Notes under the pieces: model-generated
What the model was told of the DNA's origin: nothing
Database searches by the model: none
Seen by the model: only the letters and a program-made list of their open reading frames with translations
Assembly (NCBI GenBank): GCA_039029535.1
Contig: JBCCFW010000240.1
Location: 1 to 9,382 of the forward strand
Direction: 5' to 3'
Source: JBCCFW01 sp039029535
GTDB taxonomy: Bacteria; Acidobacteriota; JBCCFW01
DNA: 9,382 nucleotides
Shown here: in pieces, positions 4,953 through 9,382 of the stretch
How the letters are laid out: every line of letters begins with the position of its first letter
Numbering within the stretch: position 1 is the stretch's first letter
Made by a program: the position numbers and the translations under genes

Positions 4953-7448
4953 TCAGTCGCAGTCCGTGCCGATCGTCGCCGCGCTGTCGTAGGCACCCGT
5001 GCCACAGCTGTTCTGGGCGCGGACCAGGTAGGCGAACGAGCCGTTCTCCATGTCGGTGAAGGTCGTCTCGGCGACGTTGTCGGCGATGCAGTCGAAGCTC
5101 AGCGGGAACGCCAGCGGCGAGCGGACGACGTCGTAGACGGTTCCGGTGCCGGCCAGGGGGCCGAAGTCGTTCCAGGTGAGGATGACGTTGCCGGTGGCGA
5201 AGTCGACCGACAGGCGGACGTCGGGCGGAGGCAGCGTCGACGGGTCCGCGAAGACCGTGTCGTCCTCGATGTCGCAGTCGACGTTGTTCGGCGAGCCGTC
5301 CATGTCGAAGTCGGCCATCTCACAGGCCGGGTCGAGCTCCGGGATGACGCAGTCGGGATCGTCGCAGTCGATCATCATGTCGCCGTCGTTGTCCATCATG
5401 TCGTCACAGATCTCGTCGAGGCCGATGCAGGCCTCGTCCATGGCGCAGTCCGAGTCGTCGCAGTCGACGTCCCCGTCCATGTCGTTGTCGGCACCGTCGG
5501 CGCACTCCGTCTCGACGGGATCGATGCACTCGGGTAGCCCGAAGCAGTCCGGGTCGACGCAGTCGGTCAACGTGTCGCAGTCGTTGTCGAAGTCGTCGTC
5601 GCAGACCACCTCGTTGCCGCAGCCCATGGTCGAGCAGTCGTCGTCGCAGCAGTCGACCAGCGTGTCGCCATCGTTGTCGATGCCGTCCATGCACATGTCC
5701 TCGCCGCCGCCGCAGGGCATCGTGCCGGCGCAGTCGGGATCGTCGCAGTCGCTCATCCCGTCGCCGTCGTTGTCCATGCGGTCCATGCAGCACTCGTCCG
5801 GGTTGTCCGGCTCACTCGGCGAGTCACAGGCGGACTCGTCGAAGCACGGCGGGAAGGACATCTGGCAGTCGGGATCCATGCAGTCGGTCAGGCCATCGCA
5901 GTCGTTGTCCGGCGTGCGGGCCCGCGGGTCGGCGCCGTCGTCGCAGATGGTCTCGGCCTGGCAGAACATGTCCGCCTCACAGTCGGGATCGCAGCAATCG
6001 AGCATGCGGTCGCCGTCGTTGTCCATCTGGTCGTCACAGACCTCGACCACCGGACAGTCACCGACGCCGCTGCAATCGGTGTCCTCGCAGTCGATGAGCG
6101 TGTCGCCATCACTGTCGACGCCGTCCATGCAGCAGTCTTCCGGCGAGTCCTGGCGACCGTCGGGGACCGTGTTGCAAGAGGTCTCGTTGTTGCACTCACC
6201 GGCCGCGACGCAATCCCAGTCGGCGCAGTCGGCGAAACCGTCACCGTCGTTGTCCGTGGAGTCGTCGCAGATCGTCTCCTGGTAGCACATCGGCAAGGTG
6301 GCACAGGTGGCGTCCTCGCAGTCGACCTCGCGGTCGCCGTCGTTGTCGAGACCGTCGGTGCAGTCCTCCACCTCGGCGCAGATCGGCGGGTCGAGACGCT
6401 GGCAGCTACCGTCGTCGCAATCGAGCGCGCTGTCCTCGTCGGTGTCGAGACCGTCGGTGCAGCACTCCTCCGGCGTGTCCGGCATCGTGTCGCCGTTGAT
6501 GTCGCCGAAGATCTCGCCGCAGTTGGCTTCCTCACAGTTGGGCGCGCCCTCGCAGTCGGAGTCGCCGCAGTCCTTCACCGTGTCGCCGTCGTTGTCTTCA
6601 CCGTCGGTGCAGTCGTTCTCGTGGCACTGGCTGGAGCCGATGCACTCGGAGTCGGCGTTGAACGGGTCGCAGTCGATGCCGCCGTCACCGTCGTCGTCCA
6701 CGCCGTTGCTGCAATCCTCACCACCGCCACAGGCCATCGTTCCCTGGCAGTCGGGGTCGTCGCAGTCGGCGAAGCCGTCCATGTCGTTGTCGATCATGTC
6801 GCCGCAGCAGCCCTCGGGGCCGGCCGCGCAGTCGACCTCACCACAGCCGGGGAGGATCGAGCAGTCGCTGTCCTGGCAGTCGATGGCGCCGTCACAGTCG
6901 TTGTCCTCGCCGTCGAGGCAGCTCGTCTCGGTGCGGCAGCTCGGCACGCCGTTGCACTGCGGGTCGCAGCAGTCGGTGAGGGTGTCACCGTTGTCGTCGA
7001 TGCCGTTCTCGCAGTTCTCGCCACCGCAGATGGCCGAGCGGTTCTGACAGTCGGGATCGTCGCAGTCGACCATCATGTCGGCGTCGTTGTCCGCCATGTC
7101 CGAGCAGCAGTTCTCAGGACCGTCCGGACAGAACGGCTCGTTGCAGTTGCCCGCGAAGTTGCAGTCGGGGTCTTCACAATCGGTGAAGCCGTCGCAGTCG
7201 AAGTCACGACCGTTGTCGCAGAAGGGCTCCGCCTGGCACTCGGGGTGGTCGAAGCACTCGTCGTCGCAGCAGTCGGTCAGCTCGTCGAGATCGTTGTCGA
7301 TCCGGTCCGTGCAGTCCTCGCCTCCCAGACCTGCCTGAGCGACGTCAGGGCTCAGCACGAAGCCGGGCACGAACGCCAGGAGCCCGACGAGAAGGGCGTG
7401 CCGACAGGAGAGAAGGAGGGTTTGAAGATGGACGTTGACGGAAGACAT
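4953..7448 (-). CDS. Secreted Cys/Asp repeat protein with C-terminal Ig/FN3-like domain
   Basis: An 831-residue protein. Residues 1-39 form a Sec signal peptide (hydrophobic core HALLVGLLAFVPGFVL, cleavage after AQA). Residues 44-709 hold 19 repeats of about 27-35 residues built on C-x(2)-G-x-DNDxDG-x(3)-DC-x(4)-C. The Asp pattern DxDxDGxxD matches calcium-binding thrombospondin type 3 repeats. Residues 710-735 are a short acidic linker. Residues about 741-826 resemble an Ig/FN3-like domain (NVILTWNDF, YDVVRSPLAFPLSFDCIAD, YLVRAQNSCGTGAYDS), a C-terminal type seen on secreted proteins of several uncultured phyla. By hand count the mature chain has 98 Cys. There is no lipobox, membrane anchor or sorting tail, so release or surface attachment by other means is likely. 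ATG 7448 was chosen because it starts the signal peptide; AGGAG lies 11 bases upstream. The frame is open to 7625. The role is unknown; structural or calcium-dependent adhesion is a guess. Confidence 0.88.
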   Translation of the reverse strand: MSSVNVHLQTLLLSCRHALLVGLLAFVPGFVLSPDVAQAGLGGEDCTDRIDNDLDELTDCCDDECFDHPECQAEPFCDNGRDFDCDGFTDCEDPDCNFAGNCNEPFCPDGPENCCSDMADNDADMMVDCDDPDCQNRSAICGGENCENGIDDNGDTLTDCCDPQCNGVPSCRTETSCLDGEDNDCDGAIDCQDSDCSILPGCGEVDCAAGPEGCCGDMIDNDMDGFADCDDPDCQGTMACGGGEDCSNGVDDDGDGGIDCDPFNADSECIGSSQCHENDCTDGEDNDGDTVKDCGDSDCEGAPNCEEANCGEIFGDINGDTMPDTPEECCTDGLDTDEDSALDCDDGSCQRLDPPICAEVEDCTDGLDNDGDREVDCEDATCATLPMCYQETICDDSTDNDGDGFADCADWDCVAAGECNNETSCNTVPDGRQDSPEDCCMDGVDSDGDTLIDCEDTDCSGVGDCPVVEVCDDQMDNDGDRMLDCCDPDCEADMFCQAETICDDGADPRARTPDNDCDGLTDCMDPDCQMSFPPCFDESACDSPSEPDNPDECCMDRMDNDGDGMSDCDDPDCAGTMPCGGGEDMCMDGIDNDGDTLVDCCDDDCSTMGCGNEVVCDDDFDNDCDTLTDCVDPDCFGLPECIDPVETECADGADNDMDGDVDCDDSDCAMDEACIGLDEICDDMMDNDGDMMIDCDDPDCVIPELDPACEMADFDMDGSPNNVDCDIEDDTVFADPSTLPPPDVRLSVDFATGNVILTWNDFGPLAGTGTVYDVVRSPLAFPLSFDCIADNVAETTFTDMENGSFAYLVRAQNSCGTGAYDSAATIGTDCD
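5322..7319 (-). repeat. Coding tandem repeats: 19 Cys/Asp units in an A-B-C higher-order pattern
   Basis: On the minus strand the units group as B-C (7319-7143), five A-B-C triplets (7142-6843, 6842-6534, 6533-6192, 6191-5844, 5843-5526; 100-116 residues each) and two less regular units (5525-5322). A units are preceded by an extra Cys and end their linker in P-E/D-x-CC. B units usually follow CGGxE-type linkers. C units follow linkers like CxxETxC. DNA is also repetitive: words such as CAGTCGGGATCGTCGCAGTC recur at about 5346, 5731 and 7047, always in comparable positions. This suggests growth by duplication of a triplet. Confidence 0.85.
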
Positions 7449-7642
7449 GGCTGGCAAAGCTCCTGCACGGCCCCTGCGGGACGACCGTCCGGTCGCCGGC
7501 GGGAACCTCGACGCGATGATTCGCCGAGAACCTAGTCCGTGCTCAGTTGAAAGTAACCATGCCTTGAGAGCATCAGGGCTGGCAAGCGCTGTCGTCGTAT
7601 CTTGAGCCGCTCTCGGCAGGGACATTTCGCCCCATCCCGAGC
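7449..7642 (-). promoter_or_regulatory. Intergenic leader of the secreted repeat protein
   Basis: This 194-bp stretch separates the HD-GYP stop from the repeat-protein start, both on the minus strand. It is less GC-rich in the middle (7540-7565, TTGAAAGTAACCAT on the plus strand), as expected of a promoter area. I could not find a -35/-10 pair that I trust, nor a convincing terminator for the HD-GYP gene. The 9-mer GGCTGGCAA occurs at 7449-7457 and again at 7578-7586. Coding frame stays open through it, but the translation has no signal peptide at its start and looks unlike protein. Confidence 0.3.
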
Positions 7643-9193
7643 CTACGAAGGGGTCAAGAGGGCAGGAACGTCAACGGCGTCGAGCTGCTCCGGTCTCAAG
7701 AAGCGACGGCCGTAGTCCTCGGGCAGGCCCGCCGTCACGAAGAGGTCGAAGAGGGCCGGATCGAGGTGCCCGCGATCCCGCATGGAGGCCATGATGCCGA
7801 GCGCTCGGGAGAGCGGCTGGGGTGGCTTGTAGGGGCGATCGGAGGCCGTGAGAGCCTCGAAGACGTCCGCGATGGCCAGGATCCGGGCCTGAACGGTCAG
7901 CTCGTTCCCTTCCCGGCCCCGCGGGTAACCGCTGCCGTCGACGTGCTCGTGGTGATCGCCGGCGATCTCGGGCACCCGGGCCAACTCGGGCGGAAACGGG
8001 AGGCGCTCCAGCAGCTCTCGCGTCACGGCGACGTGGTCATTGATGATGTTCCGTTCGCTCGCCGTCAGCGTCCCCCGACCGATCAGAAGGTTGTCCAGCT
8101 CGTCGGCGGTCAACAGGGGTTGATGCTCGCCGCGGGCGTCGGGCCAGGTCAGCCGACCGAGCGCTTCGATGCGCTGGCGGTCTTCGTCGGCCAGGCTCTC
8201 GCCACCACCGTTGATCCTCTCGATCACGGCCAGCCCCTCGGCGAGCTCGTCCGCCAAGGCGGGGGGCTCCGTCCCCTCAGGAAGGGCACCGGCCAGTCTC
8301 AAGACGGCGAAGCGCGCGGCCACCTCGCTCACGCGGTCGTGGACCGTCTCGAGTCGGGTCGCCTTGTCGACCACGTGCTCGGGAGTCGTGATCTTCCCGC
8401 AGTCGTGAAGCCAAGCCGCGAGGCGGAACTCCTCCTGCTCGTCGGCGCTCAGGGTGAAATCGGCGAGGGGACCCTTCTCTCGAGCCATCGCCGCGTCGGC
8501 CAGCATCTGGGCGATCACCGGCACGCGCTGACAGTGGCCCGCCGTGTAGGGCGACTTGCGGTCGATGGCCTCGGCGATGAGCTCGATGAAGGACTGGAAG
8601 AGGTCCTTTTGTGCCTTCAGCAGGAGGTGGTTCTCGAGACAGACCGCCGCCTGTGCAGCGAGCGCCTCGACGAGGGGCACGCGCTCCCGATCGAAGGGGC
8701 CGACCCTCTCCTCGTCACGCGCATTGATGAGCTGCAGCACTCCGACCACGCGTCCTGCACGAGTCTTGAGCGGCACCGTCAGGAAGGACTGCGAGCGGTA
8801 GCCCTTGCGTTCATCGAAGGCACGCGCGCCGGAGAAGTCGAAGCCCTCGGTCTCGTAGGCGTCGTCGATGACCGAGGTCTCGCCGGTCCACGCGACGTGC
8901 ACGGCGACGTGCGAGGTCTGACGTCGCCCCTGCTCGTCGCGCATGGGTAGCGGCGGCAGCTCCACCTCGTGTCCGGTGGTGCCACCGCGGGCGAGGTCCA
9001 AGGAGTCGGTGCGCAGGATCGCGAACTCGAGCTCGTCGTCTCGGTTGCGCAGGTAGAGCGTCCCGCCATCGGCCCGCGCCAGGTCCTTGGCCTCGATGAG
9101 GATGCGTTCCTGGAGCCGGGCGTGATTGCGCTCGGCACCGAGCGCGATCCCGATGTCGACGAGCCGACGATAGTCCGCGACGTCGAGGCTCAC
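7643..9193 (-). CDS. GAF domain / HD-GYP domain phosphohydrolase
   Basis: A 516-residue cytoplasmic signalling protein. Residues about 22-190 are a GAF sensor domain (ADGGTLYLRNRDDELEFAIL; SFLTVPLKTRAGRVVGVLQL). Residues about 200-510 are an HD-GYP domain of the kind that hydrolyses cyclic di-GMP. Metal and catalytic residues are present: H220, HD at 263-264 with K267, H387, HHE at 414-416, GSGYP (420-424) and D443 in ADVFEALTASDRPY. The stretch between HDCGK and the next His (H387) is about 115 residues, longer than in the canonical domain. It includes LTADELDNLLIGRGTLTASE (361-380), a feature of one known HD-GYP subgroup. The GTG start (9193) shares bases with the upstream stop (GTGA overlap), so translation is probably coupled to the upstream gene. 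No transmembrane segment is visible. All key residues are intact, so activity is likely, though the nucleotide was not tested. Confidence 0.92.
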   Translation of the reverse strand: MSLDVADYRRLVDIGIALGAERNHARLQERILIEAKDLARADGGTLYLRNRDDELEFAILRTDSLDLARGGTTGHEVELPPLPMRDEQGRRQTSHVAVHVAWTGETSVIDDAYETEGFDFSGARAFDERKGYRSQSFLTVPLKTRAGRVVGVLQLINARDEERVGPFDRERVPLVEALAAQAAVCLENHLLLKAQKDLFQSFIELIAEAIDRKSPYTAGHCQRVPVIAQMLADAAMAREKGPLADFTLSADEQEEFRLAAWLHDCGKITTPEHVVDKATRLETVHDRVSEVAARFAVLRLAGALPEGTEPPALADELAEGLAVIERINGGGESLADEDRQRIEALGRLTWPDARGEHQPLLTADELDNLLIGRGTLTASERNIINDHVAVTRELLERLPFPPELARVPEIAGDHHEHVDGSGYPRGREGNELTVQARILAIADVFEALTASDRPYKPPQPLSRALGIMASMRDRGHLDPALFDLFVTAGLPEDYGRRFLRPEQLDAVDVPALLTPS

Positions 9194-9381
9194 GGGCGGT
9201 CGTCTTCGGCGTCGCCGGCCTCCCGACGGTTCCGCACGCCACGCAAGAGATCCTGTCGGGTCAGACGCGCCACCGTGTCGCTGCCGAAGTCTTCGGTGAG
9301 CTCCGAGAGCTCGAGCGCATCCGCGGCACAGCCCCAGTTCCCGAGCGGGGCGTGGTTGCGACCGAGCTCGTAGAACGGCCG
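9190..9381 (-). CDS. C-terminal fragment of an unknown protein, co-transcribed with the HD-GYP gene
   Basis: A frame entering from the right edge codes for 63 residues (starting RPFYELGRNHAPLGNWGCAA) and stops with TGA at 9192-9190, overlapping the GTG of the HD-GYP gene. The segment is acidic, with a probable helix (ADALELSELTEDFGSDTVARL) and a charged disordered tail (NRREAGDAEDDRP). I recognise no family; with so little sequence it could be the end of a regulator, kinase or helical-repeat protein. The overlap implies one operon and a possible functional link with the HD-GYP protein. No competing frame here has a coding look as good as this one. Confidence 0.6.
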   Translation of the reverse strand, partial: RPFYELGRNHAPLGNWGCAADALELSELTEDFGSDTVARLTRQDLLRGVRNRREAGDAEDDRP

Positions 9382-9382
9382 G

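Noticed and set aside
4198..4992. Plus-strand frame opposite the acyl-CoA dehydrogenase gene
   Set aside because: The opposite strand encodes a full-length dehydrogenase with catalytic and signature motifs; this frame has no domain.
5146..7047. Two long Ser/Gln-rich open frames on the plus strand (5146-6285 and 6298-7047) opposite the repeat protein
   Set aside because: They are mirror images of the repeated Asp and Cys codons (GTC, GCA) on the minus strand. They lack ribosome-binding sites, a signal peptide and any domain, while the minus-strand frame has a signal peptide and family-like repeats.
5322..7319. Periodic DNA that could suggest a CRISPR array or non-coding satellite
   Set aside because: Repeat length and spacing vary, similarity is at the protein level, and the reading frame is open throughout with conserved Cys and Asp codons.
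7449..7586. Direct repeat GGCTGGCAA at 7449-7457 and 7578-7586 as a regulatory repeat
   Set aside because: Only nine bases, one copy next to the start codon and one 130 bases away, with no flanking similarity; chance in GC-rich DNA cannot be excluded.
7449..7625. Upstream extension of the repeat-protein frame to an ATG at 7625
   Set aside because: The added 59 residues contain no signal peptide and look like translated intergenic DNA, and the extension would bury the clear Sec signal that begins at 7448.
1..9382. A defence, toxin-antitoxin, phage or biosynthetic system spanning the window
   Set aside because: No gene resembles a nuclease-based defence gene, toxin, integrase, transposase or biosynthetic core enzyme, and gene orientations suggest several independent transcription units.

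Overview
The window reads as chromosomal DNA of a high-GC, Gram-negative-type bacterium. Third codon positions are strongly G/C biased and several starts are GTG. The mix of genes (a GAF/HD-GYP protein, a secreted protein made of Cys/Asp repeats ending in an Ig/FN3-like domain, a DUF2400 protein) would fit Myxococcota or other former deltaproteobacteria, or a related uncultured phylum. This placement is an inference from gene style; no rRNA or other phylogenetic marker is present. I see no tRNA, rRNA, CRISPR array, insertion sequence, integrase or known defence gene.

Layout. Positions 1-163 (-) hold the N-terminus of an exported protein that runs off the left edge. Diverging from it is a rightward set: a DUF2400/TIGR02757 protein with an endonuclease III-like C-terminus (292-1194), a small Cys-rich zinc-ribbon protein (1266-1622) and a MATE-family exporter (1647-3023). 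A small heat-shock protein of the Hsp20 family (3198-3629) follows, behind a structured leader that may be an RNA thermometer. Two hairpins separate it from a convergent acyl-CoA dehydrogenase (3712-4860, -). The rest is on the minus strand: a secreted 831-residue Cys/Asp repeat protein (4953-7448), then a GAF/HD-GYP phosphohydrolase (7643-9193), whose GTG start overlaps the stop of another gene that runs off the right edge (9190-9381).

Most genes look like ordinary housekeeping or accessory functions and form no obvious single pathway. The most unusual object is the repeat protein. Its 19 short acidic repeats of thrombospondin-type-3-like design are arranged in a higher-order A-B-C pattern. 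All 98 cysteines of the mature chain can be assigned by position: four per repeat, two extra in each A linker, two extra in certain B-C pairs, and four at the C-terminus. The extra Cys in B and the extra Cys in C always occur together or are absent together, which suggests a cross-repeat disulfide. The second item of interest is the Hsp20 leader, where the ribosome-binding site lies inside a hairpin.

There is no gene-free stretch longer than 300 bases. The larger intergenic spaces are 164-291 (divergent, contains a perfect 10-bp palindrome), 3024-3197 (terminator-like hairpin, promoter-like boxes, structured leader) and 7449-7642 (leader of the repeat protein, no convincing promoter found).
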